From contig CAMLHI010000022.1 of NCBI GenBank assembly GCA_946479705.1, positions 1 to 15,978 of the forward strand: a stretch of DNA of 15,978 nucleotides, read 5' to 3'. This document shows, in pieces, positions 1-7,040 of this stretch (position 1 is the stretch's first letter; every line of letters starts with the position of its first letter). A program made the translations under genes and the position numbers. Under the pieces are notes generated by a model. The model worked only from the letters and a program-made list of their open reading frames with translations, was not told the origin of the DNA and searched no databases. Source of the DNA: an uncultured Oxalobacteraceae bacterium. Lineage in GTDB: Bacteria > Pseudomonadota > Gammaproteobacteria > Burkholderiales > Burkholderiaceae.

Positions 1-51
1 CGAGAATCCAAACCTCGCCATAATCACCGCTTTGCCCCACTCGCCCGAGCC

Positions 52-1866
52 ATGCGCGTCCTGCTTCGCCCCGCCAACCTGTACCTGCTGCTGACCTACT
101 TCGTGCTCTCGGCCGTACCCTTCGTGCCGCTGCTGATGGGCAAATCCATCCAGCGTCCCTGGCAGGTGCTGGGCATCGAATTCGTCGCCTGGGTGGCGGT
201 GTGGGCCATGTTCAAGCGTCCCGCCTGGTTCCACTGGATGCTGCTGCCGGCCTTCCTGGCCCTGCCCACCGAGGTCTACCTGATTGCCTACTACGGCCAG
301 GGCATCTCCACCCACCACCTGGGCATCATTGCCGAGACCAGCCCCAAGGAAGCCATGGAGTTCCTCGGCAATACGGTGTGGACCATGATCGTCGTGATGG
401 TCGGCGTGCTGCTGTGGTTCGCCACCAGCTGGAAGGTCGCGCTGCGCACCCGCGCGCTCGACTGGGACGACGTTTCGCGCGGGGTCGCCCTGGCGGTGCT
501 GGCCTCGGTGGCACTGCTGTGGGCCTATGCCTATGAATTCGGCACCGAGGCCAAGCCGCTGGCGGCCAGCGCCAGCGCCAGCGTGCCCGAGGAAGACCAG
601 GCCGCGCCGGGCGAGCAGCACCTGCCATGGCAGTGGCGCGCGCTGCCGCACTGGGCCCGCCTGCCGGTCGAACTGGACGCCTTCGCGCAATCGTGGCCTT
701 TCGGCCTGGCCGCGCGCGGCATCGATTTCTACAAGGAGCGCAAGCACCTGGCCGAACTGGGCCAGCGCAGCAGCCGCTTCCGTTTCGGCGCCCACCAGGC
801 CGCGCCCAACGACGAGCCGGAAGTGGTGGTGATGGTGATCGGCGAATCGTCGCGCTACGACCGCTGGCAGATCAACGGCTATGCCCGTCCCACCAATCCC
901 CTGCTGAGCCAGGAAAAGGACCTGGTGGTGCTGCCGGACATGATCACCTCGGTGGCCGCCACGCGCCTGTCGGTGCCGGTGATGATCTCCAGGAAGCCGG
1001 CCACGCAAAGCCTGAAGGATGGCTTCGCCGAGAAGTCCTTCCTGACCGCCTACAAGGAAGCCGGCTTCAAGACCTTCTGGCTGTCGAACCAGATTTCGTT
1101 CGGCGAATTCGACACGCCGGTGTCGGTGTTCGCCAAGGAGGCCGACGTGATCGCCTTCTTCAACCTGGGCGGCTTCACCAACAACTCGAATTTCGACCAG
1201 ATCCTGTTCGAGCCGCTCAAGAACGCCATCGCCGACGGCGCGCGCAAGAAGCTGATCGTGCTGCACTCGCTGGGCAGCCACTGGAACTACAGCCACCGCT
1301 ATCCGCACAGCTTCGACCGCTGGCAGCCGTCCCTGTTCGGGGTCGACAAGCCGGTGGTGACGGACACCAGCATCAAGGAGCGCATGTCGAACAGCTACGA
1401 CAGCACCATCCTGTACACCGACTGGTTCCTGGCCAACGTGATCGGGACGCTGCGCCAGTCGGGCCAGCGCAGCGCCATGATGTACGTGTCCGACCACGGC
1501 CAGACCCTGTACGACGGCGCCTGCCGGCTGGCCTTCCACGGCCACAACACCCAGTACGAATTCCACATCCCGGCGCTGGTCTGGTATTCGGAGCAGTACC
1601 GCGCGCGCTTTCCGGACAAGGTCGCGCAGCTGCGCGCCCACCGCGCCGCGCGCCTGTCGACCGAGAACGTGTTCCACACCCTGCTCGACCTGGGCGACAT
1701 CCGCTATCCCGGCGACCGGCTCGAATGGAGCTTCGCCAGCGGCCGGTTCCGCCAGCACAAGCGCTACGTCGACAGCTACGGCTGGACCGATTACGACAAC
1801 GCCACCCTCAAGGGCGACTGCCGCGAAGTGATCGACCGCGACAAGCCGCTCAAGCAGGATAAATAG
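52..1866 (+). CDS. Phosphoethanolamine transferase (EptA/MCR-fold, inner membrane)
   Basis: Predicted inner-membrane enzyme that moves phosphoethanolamine from phosphatidylethanolamine to a cell-envelope acceptor; whether that is lipid A, core sugar or periplasmic glucan cannot be read from the sequence. 604 residues. Five hydrophobic segments fill the N-terminal part (about 9-29, 38-54, 60-80, 109-126, 143-161), followed by a periplasmic alkaline-phosphatase-fold domain. Catalytic residues align with MCR/EptA: Glu265 in GESSRYDRW, nucleophile Thr304 in ATRLSVP (39 residues after the Glu, the same spacing as Glu246/Thr285 of MCR-1), Asp481-His482 in SDHG, His410 in LGSH, His496 and His505. 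The cysteines that flank the nucleophile in EptA/MCR are absent (Val/Ala here); only two cysteines were found in the whole protein. The start is the first ATG of the frame; no strong ribosome site is visible. Family call is secure, acceptor is not. Confidence 0.9.
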   Translation: MRVLLRPANLYLLLTYFVLSAVPFVPLLMGKSIQRPWQVLGIEFVAWVAVWAMFKRPAWFHWMLLPAFLALPTEVYLIAYYGQGISTHHLGIIAETSPKEAMEFLGNTVWTMIVVMVGVLLWFATSWKVALRTRALDWDDVSRGVALAVLASVALLWAYAYEFGTEAKPLAASASASVPEEDQAAPGEQHLPWQWRALPHWARLPVELDAFAQSWPFGLAARGIDFYKERKHLAELGQRSSRFRFGAHQAAPNDEPEVVVMVIGESSRYDRWQINGYARPTNPLLSQEKDLVVLPDMITSVAATRLSVPVMISRKPATQSLKDGFAEKSFLTAYKEAGFKTFWLSNQISFGEFDTPVSVFAKEADVIAFFNLGGFTNNSNFDQILFEPLKNAIADGARKKLIVLHSLGSHWNYSHRYPHSFDRWQPSLFGVDKPVVTDTSIKERMSNSYDSTILYTDWFLANVIGTLRQSGQRSAMMYVSDHGQTLYDGACRLAFHGHNTQYEFHIPALVWYSEQYRARFPDKVAQLRAHRAARLSTENVFHTLLDLGDIRYPGDRLEWSFASGRFRQHKRYVDSYGWTDYDNATLKGDCREVIDRDKPLKQDK

Positions 1867-1879
1867 CGCCCCGGGCGCT
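1865..1879 (+). terminator. Short GC hairpin at the end of the transferase gene, possible weak terminator
   Basis: AGCGCC-CCG-GGCGCT forms a 6-bp perfect stem that overlaps the stop codon of the phosphoethanolamine transferase. No T-run follows, so it is not a standard intrinsic terminator; it may only stabilise the RNA end or be chance in GC-rich DNA. Confidence 0.2.
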
Positions 1880-1918
1880 CAGGCAGGCAAGAGAGCCGCG
1901 CAGCGTCCCGCGCAAATT

Positions 1919-1949
1919 AAATCGCTTGCTATTTAATTGCTTACAATTT
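1919..1949 (+). promoter_or_regulatory. Putative OhrR operator upstream of the esterase gene
   Basis: A 31-bp imperfect dyad in an AT-rich island: arms AAATCGCTTGCTAT and ATTGCTTACAATTT around a TTA centre, 9 of 14 positions pairing. It matches the dyad in front of the regulator gene (3062-3092) at 22 of 31 positions when the two are laid side by side, including a run of nine (GCTTGCTAT). It also contains TACAAT (1942-1947), a good -10-like hexamer, so repressor bound here would cover a plausible promoter. Operator function is inferred from symmetry, repetition and the neighbouring MarR-family gene. Confidence 0.6.
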
Positions 1950-1995
1950 AAACTCCCTCGCATGGAGCTGACGAACACCCAGCCTTCATGCAAAT

Positions 1996-2026
1996 AAGTA
2001 GCGCGCTATACAATAACGAACAATCT
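1996..2026 (+). promoter_or_regulatory. Possible second, weaker operator copy close to the esterase start
   Basis: Contains the perfect 10-bp palindrome TAGCGCGCTA (1999-2008), the same TAGC-NN-GCTA core seen twice in the dyad at 3062-3092. Its left arm AAGTAGCGCGCTAT matches the regulator-side left arm at 11 of 14 positions; the right arm is poorer. It ends 13 bp before the esterase ATG. Could be a second repressor site or a remnant. Confidence 0.35.
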
Positions 2027-2039
2027 AAATGGACCGCCC

Positions 2040-3053
2040 ATGAAAACGCTGAAAACCCTGCTGACCCTGTCGAGCCTCGCCCTGTCCACCGCACCCGTCC
2101 TGGCGGCCAGCCTGCCCGGCGTCGAGCGCCACACCGCCGAGTTCCTGAAAGCCCTCGAAGGCGGCCAGCCGCTCGAACAAATGACCCCGGCCGCGGCCCG
2201 TGCCGTGCTGGCCGATGCCCAGGCCGGGGCCAAGCTTGCCCTGCCCGCCGCCGACGTCAGCCAGAAGACCGTCACGCTGGACGGCAAACCGGTCACCCTG
2301 ACCATCGTACGCCCCGCCGGCGCCAAGGGAACCCTGCCCGCGTTCATGTTCTTCCATGGCGGCGGCTGGGTGCTGGGCGACTTCCCCACCCATGAACGCC
2401 TGGTGCGCGACCTGGTGGCCGGCTCCGGCGCCGCCGCCGTGTTCGTCAACTACGCGCCCTCGCCGGAAGCCGGCTACGGCGTGGCCATCCAACAAGCCTA
2501 TGCGGCCACCCGCTGGGTCGCGGCGCACGGCAAGGACATCCAGGTCGATGGCAGCCGCCTCGCCGTGGCCGGCAACAGCGTGGGCGGCAACATGGCGGCC
2601 GTGGTCAGCCTGATGGCCAAGAACCAGGGCGGCCCCGCCCTCAAGGCGCAAGTGCTGCTGTGGCCGGTGACCGACGCCAACTTCGACACGCCTTCCTACC
2701 AGCAGTTTGCGGACGGCCATTTCCTGACCAAAAACCTGATGGTCTGGTTCTGGGACAGTTACACCCGCGATGCCGCCGCCCGCAAGGACATCCACGCCGC
2801 GCCCTTGCAAGCCAGCCTGGCCCAGCTGAAAGGTTTGCCGCCGACCCTGATCCAGACCGCCGAATTCGATGTGCTGCGCGACGAAGGCGAAGCCTATGGC
2901 CGCAAGCTCGACGCCGCCGGCGTGGATGTGAAAACCGTGCGCTACAACGGCATGATCCACGACTTCGGACTGCTCAATGTCCTCAGCAAGCTGCCCGCGA
3001 CCCGCAGCGCGCTCGACCAGGCCGCCGCCGAACTGAAACGGCGGCTGAAATAA
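2040..3053 (+). CDS. Exported alpha/beta hydrolase (HSL-family esterase/lipase)
   Basis: Predicted carboxylester hydrolase of the hormone-sensitive-lipase family, exported to the periplasm or beyond. 337 residues. A signal peptide is visible at 1-23 (basic start, hydrophobic core, APVLAA before the mature Ser). The oxyanion-hole motif HGGGW is at 106-110. The nucleophile elbow is GNSVGG (178-183, Ser180), with Asn where most family members have Asp. The triad is completed by Asp277 (AEFDVLRDEG) and His307 (GMIHDF). The family normally acts on short acyl esters; the true substrate is unknown. It lies 51 bp upstream of the OhrR-type regulator on the same strand, with related dyads before both genes, so peroxide- or lipid-peroxide-linked induction is likely. 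The ATG has only a weak GGA upstream, but the signal peptide begins exactly there. Confidence 0.88.
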   Translation: MKTLKTLLTLSSLALSTAPVLAASLPGVERHTAEFLKALEGGQPLEQMTPAAARAVLADAQAGAKLALPAADVSQKTVTLDGKPVTLTIVRPAGAKGTLPAFMFFHGGGWVLGDFPTHERLVRDLVAGSGAAAVFVNYAPSPEAGYGVAIQQAYAATRWVAAHGKDIQVDGSRLAVAGNSVGGNMAAVVSLMAKNQGGPALKAQVLLWPVTDANFDTPSYQQFADGHFLTKNLMVWFWDSYTRDAAARKDIHAAPLQASLAQLKGLPPTLIQTAEFDVLRDEGEAYGRKLDAAGVDVKTVRYNGMIHDFGLLNVLSKLPATRSALDQAAAELKRRLK

Positions 3054-3061
3054 AACCCTAA

Positions 3062-3092
3062 AAATAGCTTGCTATGCGATAGCACGCTATTT
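3062..3092 (+). promoter_or_regulatory. Near-perfect 31-bp dyad, putative autoregulatory OhrR operator
   Basis: Arms AAATAGCTTGCTAT (3062-3075) and ATAGCACGCTATTT (3079-3092) around GCG pair at 13 of 14 positions. Each arm itself holds a small palindrome, TAGCTTGCTA and TAGCACGCTA. It sits 12 bp before the regulator ATG and 8 bp after the esterase stop, the normal place for MarR-family autorepression. It also decides the start of the next gene: an in-frame TTG at 3069 would put coding sequence through this site and is unlikely. Confidence 0.7.
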
Positions 3093-3104
3093 AGACTGCT
3101 TTCC

Positions 3105-3563
3105 ATGGATACTCAATCAATCCCGGACAGTGCAGTCCCCAAGCTCGACGGTCAACTGTGCTTCGCGCTGTACTCGACCTCGCTGGCGATGGGCAAGGTG
3201 TACCGCAAGCTGCTGGGCAAGCTGGGCCTGACCTACTCGCAATACCTGGTCATGATGGTGCTGTGGGAGCAGAACGGCCAGACGGTGTCGGCGATCGGCG
3301 AACGCCTGTTCCTCGACTCCGCCACCCTCACGCCGCTGCTCAAGCGCATGGAACAGTCGGGCCTGCTGAGCCGGGTGCGCGCGGCGGGCGACGAGCGCCA
3401 GGTCATCATCTCGCTCAGTGCCGCAGGCGACGCCCTGCGCGCCGAAGCGGCCAGGATGGCGCCCGAAGTGAGCTGCGCCACCGGCTGCGCGGCCGCCGAG
3501 ATCGACGAACTGAAAAGCCGGCTGGAAGTGCTGCGCCGGAACCTGCTGGACAAGACCCCGTAG
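3105..3563 (+). CDS. ohrR: OhrR-type organic-hydroperoxide-sensing MarR regulator
   Basis: Winged-helix repressor expected to release DNA when a reactive cysteine is oxidised by organic hydroperoxides. 152 residues. The N-terminal [16 protein letters not shown] block carries Cys19, and Cys124 and Cys128 lie in VSCATGC near the C-terminus. The three positions are offset by three from Cys22/Cys127/Cys131 of Xanthomonas OhrR, the 2-Cys type. Recognition-helix region [21 protein letters not shown] (about 66-86) and wing DERQV (96-100) are typical. Tyrosines that hydrogen-bond the reactive Cys in the family are present in VYRKLL and GLTYSQY. The ATG at 3105 is preferred over an in-frame TTG at 3069 because the latter crosses the operator-like dyad. 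No ohr gene lies in the window; the partner here is the esterase. Family identity is strong; ligand is inferred. Confidence 0.9.
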   Translation: MDTQSIPDSAVPKLDGQLCFALYSTSLAMGKVYRKLLGKLGLTYSQYLVMMVLWEQNGQTVSAIGERLFLDSATLTPLLKRMEQSGLLSRVRAAGDERQVIISLSAAGDALRAEAARMAPEVSCATGCAAAEIDELKSRLEVLRRNLLDKTP

Positions 3564-3588
3564 GCGCGCGCTGTCCGCTGTCCGCCGG

Positions 3589-3610
3589 CGGCGCTGTCCG
3601 GACAGCGCCG
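3589..3610 (+). promoter_or_regulatory. 22-bp perfect palindrome, candidate activator site (UAS) for the sigma-54 promoter
   Basis: The half CGGCGCTGTCC is followed directly by its exact reverse complement, centred at 3599/3600. Two further CTGTCCG half-sites lie just upstream (3571-3577 and 3578-3584). The centre is about 77 bp upstream of the start predicted from the -24/-12 element at 3651, a normal distance for NtrC-family activators, and such an activator is encoded in the operon (8317-9651). It also follows the ohrR stop by 25 bp and could act as an RNA hairpin, but no T-run follows, which favours a protein-binding site. Confidence 0.55.
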
Positions 3611-3650
3611 GACGGCGCGTCGTCCCCAATCGAATCAATGAGTTAGCACG

Positions 3651-3666
3651 TGGCACGGATCGTGCA
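3651..3666 (+). promoter_or_regulatory. Sigma-54 (-24/-12) promoter of the efflux operon
   Basis: TGGCACGGATCGTGCA fits the sigma-54 consensus TGGCAC-N5-TTGCA at 10 of 11 defined positions, with the invariant GG (3652-3653) and GC (3664-3665) at the correct spacing. Predicted transcription start is about 3677, 24 bp before the adaptor ATG at 3701. The operon it would drive encodes its own sigma-54-dependent activator, which strongly supports the call. An in-frame GTG at 3650 lies inside this element and is therefore rejected as the adaptor start. Confidence 0.75.
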
Positions 3667-3700
3667 AAGTCGATGGCATTCCGACCCGCCAACGCCGACC

Positions 3701-4978
3701 ATGATCCGCGACACCGCCGAGCAAGACCTGATCGTCAGTAGCCAAGCGCCGCCGCACAAGCGCCGCGCGATCGTCGCTGCCGTGGTCTGCGCCCTCCTCG
3801 CCGCCGCCGCCGCCGCCGCCGTCACGGTGCTGGCGGCCTGGCGCGACAATGAACACAGCGTCAGCGCCGCGCGCCTGCGCATCGCCCCCGTCACACGCGG
3901 CACCCTGGTGCGCGATGCCGCCGTCAACGGCCGTTTGGTGGCCGCCGTCAGCCCCACCCTGTACGCCAGCGCGCCATCGACCGTGACCCTGAAGGTGGCC
4001 GCCGGCGACAGCGTGAAAAAGGGCCAGCTGCTGGCCGTGCTGGACTCGCCCGACCTGGCCGATGCGCTCAAGCGCGAGCAGTCCAGCTACACCCAGCTGG
4101 AAGCCGAAGTGGCGCGCCAGCGCATTCTCGCCAAAAAGCAGAAGCTGCTGGCCGCGCGCGACGCCGACACCGCCGAGATCGAGCGCCTGGCCGCCCAGCG
4201 CACCCTGGAGCGCTACGACAGCGTGGCGCAGGTCGGCGTGATCGCCAGGATCGATTATCAGAAAGCGCGCGACGCCCTGCGCTCGGCCGAAATCCGCGCA
4301 CGCCACGCCGCCAGCGCAGCCGCGCTGGAAAGCGACGATGTGGGCTTGGCCCTCAAGACCCGCCTCAATGAGCTGGACCGCCAGCGCCTGTCGCTGGCCA
4401 ACGCCCGGCGCCGCGTGGACGAACTGTCGGTGCGCGCCCCGGTCGACGGCTTCATCGGCACACTCGCCGTGCAGGACAAGAGCGTCGTGCCGGCCAATGC
4501 CCCGCTCATGACCCTGGTCGACCTGTCGCGCCTGGACGTCGAACTGGCCGTCCCCGAAACCTATGTCACCGACATTGGCATGGGCATGCGCGCCATGGTC
4601 GATATCGCCGGCAATGAAGTACCAGGCACGCTGTCGGCGCTGGCACCCGAAGTGGTGCTGAACCAAGTGCTGGCGCGGGTGCGTTTCGACGGTACGCAGC
4701 CGCCCGCCCTGCGCCAGAACCAGCGCGTGCGCGCCCGCCTGCTGATCGAGGAGCGCCCCAAGGTGCTGCTGCTGCCGCGCGGCTCCTTCGTCGAAGAAGA
4801 AGGCGGCCACTTCGCCTACCTGCTGCGCGGCGGCATGGCCGTGCGCACCCCGGTCGTGCTGGGCGCCACCAGCGTGGTGGCGGTCGAAGTGCGCGCCGGC
4901 CTGGCCTTCGGCGACAAGGTCGTCGTCAGCGGCACCGATGCCTTCGACCATGCCGCGCGCGTCGCGGTCCATCCATAA
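3701..4978 (+). CDS. Periplasmic adaptor (HlyD/RND-type membrane fusion protein) of a MacAB-like exporter
   Basis: Adaptor that would link the inner-membrane ABC transporter to an outer-membrane channel. 425 residues from the ATG at 3701. A short cytoplasmic tail is followed by one membrane anchor (about 23-46, rich in alanine). The split lipoyl/barrel-sandwich half-motifs lie at about 83-116 (VTLKVAAGDSVKKGQLLAVLD) and 243-262 (VRAPVDGFIGTLAVQDKSVV), with a charged coiled-coil hairpin between them (about 120-242) and beta-barrel and membrane-proximal domains to the end. It is first in the operon and 27 bp before the ATPase. No outer-membrane TolC-type gene is in the window, so a channel encoded elsewhere must serve it. 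The start is chosen because an upstream GTG falls in the sigma-54 promoter. Confidence 0.88.
   Translation: MIRDTAEQDLIVSSQAPPHKRRAIVAAVVCALLAAAAAAAVTVLAAWRDNEHSVSAARLRIAPVTRGTLVRDAAVNGRLVAAVSPTLYASAPSTVTLKVAAGDSVKKGQLLAVLDSPDLADALKREQSSYTQLEAEVARQRILAKKQKLLAARDADTAEIERLAAQRTLERYDSVAQVGVIARIDYQKARDALRSAEIRARHAASAAALESDDVGLALKTRLNELDRQRLSLANARRRVDELSVRAPVDGFIGTLAVQDKSVVPANAPLMTLVDLSRLDVELAVPETYVTDIGMGMRAMVDIAGNEVPGTLSALAPEVVLNQVLARVRFDGTQPPALRQNQRVRARLLIEERPKVLLLPRGSFVEEEGGHFAYLLRGGMAVRTPVVLGATSVVAVEVRAGLAFGDKVVVSGTDAFDHAARVAVHP
3800..3820 (+). repeat. (GCC)7 trinucleotide repeat in the adaptor membrane anchor
   Basis: Seven tandem GCC codons encode part of the poly-alanine membrane helix of the adaptor. 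Slippage by whole units would only add or remove alanines in the anchor and would not break the frame. Confidence 0.8.
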
Positions 4979-5005
4979 TCCCCCTCCACACAACAAGGAA
5001 AACCC

Positions 5006-5704
5006 ATGCTGCGCATGACCAGGCTGTCCAAGGTGTACCGCACCCACATGATCGAAACGCACGCGCTGCGCGGCTTCGAGATCGACGTCCGGCAGGGCGA
5101 ATTCGTCACCGTCACCGGGCCGTCCGGTTCCGGCAAGACCAGCTTCCTCAACATCGCCGGCCTGCTGGAAGAATTCACCGATGGCGAGTACATCCTCGAC
5201 GGCATCGACGTCAAGGCGCTCGACGACAATGCCCGCTCGCGCCTGCGCAACGAAAAGCTCGGCTTCATCTTCCAGGGCTACAACCTGATCCCCGACCTGA
5301 ACCTGTTCGACAACGTCGACGTGCCGCTGCGCTACCGCGGCTTCAACGCGCGCGAGCGCCGCCGCCGCATCGAGGATGCACTGGGCAAGGTCGGCCTGTC
5401 CTCGCGCACGAAACACTACCCGGCCGAACTGTCCGGCGGCCAGCAGCAGCGCGTGGCGATCGCGCGCGCGCTGGCCGGCTCGCCCCAGCTGCTGCTGGCC
5501 GACGAACCGACCGGCAATCTCGATACCCAGATGGCGCGCGGCGTGATGGAACTGCTGGAAGAGATCAATGCCGGCGGCACCACCATCCTGATGGTCACGC
5601 ACGATCCGGAACTGGCCGTGCGCGCGCAGCGCAATGTGCACATCATCGATGGCCAGGTCGTGGACCTGGTCCGCACCGCCCCGTCGCTGTTCACCAGCGC
5701 TTAG
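5006..5704 (+). CDS. ABC transporter ATP-binding protein (MacB/LolD class)
   Basis: Cytoplasmic ATPase that would power the two permeases encoded next. 232 residues. Walker A GPSGSGKT (38-45), Q-loop Gln90 in FIFQGYNL, signature LSGGQ (142-146) followed by QQRVAIARAL, Walker B LLLADE with catalytic Glu167, D-loop NLD (171-173) and switch His199 in VTHD are all intact. The sequence pattern is that of the MacB/LolD/FtsE (type VII, mechanotransmission) group, matching the MacB-like permeases. A good ribosome site, AAGGAAA, is at 4995-5001. The gene lies 27 bp after the adaptor and 14 bp before the first permease, so one transcript is expected. Confidence 0.93.
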   Translation: MLRMTRLSKVYRTHMIETHALRGFEIDVRQGEFVTVTGPSGSGKTSFLNIAGLLEEFTDGEYILDGIDVKALDDNARSRLRNEKLGFIFQGYNLIPDLNLFDNVDVPLRYRGFNARERRRRIEDALGKVGLSSRTKHYPAELSGGQQQRVAIARALAGSPQLLLADEPTGNLDTQMARGVMELLEEINAGGTTILMVTHDPELAVRAQRNVHIIDGQVVDLVRTAPSLFTSA

Positions 5705-5718
5705 CAGGAGCAGACCCG

Positions 5719-7032
5719 ATGTTCCTCTACTACTTCCGCCTCGGCCTGCACAGCCTGCGCCGCAACCCGGCCCTGACCGCCCTGATGGTACTGACCCTGG
5801 CCGCCGGCGTAGCCGCCAGCGTAGCCAGCCTGACGATCCTGCACGTGATCTCGGGCGACCCGATCCCGCACAAGAGCGCGCGCATGTTCGTCCCGCTGGT
5901 CGATAACGGCCCCTTGGAGGGATACAATCCGGCCAATCCAGGCCGGCAAAATCCAGCACTGACTTACCGCGATGCACGCGCGATGCTGGCCGGACTGCCG
6001 GGGGTGCGCCGCACCGCCATGTACAATGTGGGCGTGTCGATCGAAACGACACGGCCCGAGCTGCCATTGTTGATGACCAGCGGGATCGCCGCCACCGCCG
6101 ATTTCTTCACCATGTTCGAGGCGCCATTCGAGCGCGGCCAAGCGTGGAGTCCTGGCGACGACGCCGCGGGCGCCGACGTCATCGTGCTCGGCCATGGCAT
6201 GGCCGACCTCCTGTTCGGCACCGCCGACCCGCTCGGCAAGCGCGTGCGCATCCAGGGCATCGACTACCGCGTGGTGGGTGTCCTCGCGGCCTGGCGCGTC
6301 ATTCCCAAGTACTACCGGCTTGGCTCGGGCTCCTCGATCGTTTTCGAGGACGGCATCATCATTCCGCTCAATACCGCCGTGCGCCACGAAGTATCGAACA
6401 CCAGCAGTACGACCTGCCTCACCGGGGTGGAGTCGGGCTATCGCAACCTGATCGAGTCCGAGTGCACCTGGATGCAGGTCATGGTTGAAGCGCGCAGCAG
6501 CGCCGGGCGCGCCGAGGTGCAGTCCTGGCTGGACCACTATGTCAGCGAACAGCGCAAGTTCGGCCGCTTCAGGCGCAATGTGCCCAACCAGGTGTTCGAC
6601 GTGGTCGAGTGGATCGACTACCACCACCTGATCAATGACGACAACCGCTTGACCGCGTGGCTGGCCTTCGGCTTCCTCCTGCTCTGCCTGGTCAATACGG
6701 TCGGACTGCTGCTGGCCAAGTTCAGCGCGCGTGCCGCCGAGGTGGGCGTGCGCCGCGCCCTGGGCGCCTCGCGCCGCGCGGTCTTTGCGCAGTGCCTCAC
6801 CGAAGCCGGCGTGGTCGGCCTGGCGGGCGGCGTGGCCGGCGCGCTCCTGTGCCTGGGCGCCCTCGCCCTGCTCGGCATGGCATCGTTCGAGATGGGCATG
6901 ATCGCGCACATGGACTGGCAAATGCTGCTGCTGACCTTCGCCATGTCGCTGGCCGCCGCGCTGCTGGCCGCCCTGCTGCCCACCTGGCGCGCCTGCCAGA
7001 TCGCCCCCGCCATCGTACTCAAATCGCAATGA
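5719..7032 (+). CDS. MacB/FtsX-type ABC permease 1
   Basis: Inner-membrane permease subunit, 437 residues, with the MacB layout: one N-terminal helix (about 17-43), a large periplasmic MacB core domain (about 45-310), then three helices (about 313-334, 361-388, 401-421). The FtsX-type motif EVGVRRALGASRR (341-353) lies after the second helix, where it meets the ATPase. Two cysteines in the periplasmic domain, Cys233 and Cys249, could form a disulfide; permease 2 has no counterpart. Ribosome site AGGAG at 5706-5710, eight bases before the ATG. Probably forms a heterodimer with permease 2. The exported substrate is unknown; relatives export macrolides, peptides or lipids. Confidence 0.9.
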   Translation: MFLYYFRLGLHSLRRNPALTALMVLTLAAGVAASVASLTILHVISGDPIPHKSARMFVPLVDNGPLEGYNPANPGRQNPALTYRDARAMLAGLPGVRRTAMYNVGVSIETTRPELPLLMTSGIAATADFFTMFEAPFERGQAWSPGDDAAGADVIVLGHGMADLLFGTADPLGKRVRIQGIDYRVVGVLAAWRVIPKYYRLGSGSSIVFEDGIIIPLNTAVRHEVSNTSSTTCLTGVESGYRNLIESECTWMQVMVEARSSAGRAEVQSWLDHYVSEQRKFGRFRRNVPNQVFDVVEWIDYHHLINDDNRLTAWLAFGFLLLCLVNTVGLLLAKFSARAAEVGVRRALGASRRAVFAQCLTEAGVVGLAGGVAGALLCLGALALLGMASFEMGMIAHMDWQMLLLTFAMSLAAALLAALLPTWRACQIAPAIVLKSQ

Positions 7033-7040
7033 GGTCTAGC

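Noticed and set aside
2029..2043. Four-codon open frame (ATG GAC CGC CCA TGA) whose stop overlaps the esterase ATG
   Set aside because: Could be a coupling leader, but it has no ribosome site and such overlaps arise by chance.
2025..2960. 311-codon minus-strand frame opposite the esterase
   Set aside because: The esterase has a signal peptide and a full catalytic triad; the antisense frame is a codon-bias shadow.
3069..3104. TTG start adding 12 residues to the OhrR-type regulator
   Set aside because: It would place coding sequence over the near-perfect operator dyad, and family members begin near the ATG at 3105.
3650..3700. GTG start adding 17 residues to the adaptor
   Set aside because: It falls inside the sigma-54 promoter, upstream of the predicted transcription start.
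3635..6067. 810-codon open frame on the minus strand across the adaptor, ATPase and permease 1
   Set aside because: It lies antisense to three genes with intact family motifs, has Gly/Ala/His/Gln-rich composition without domains, and is explained by the GC-rich codon bias of the plus strand.
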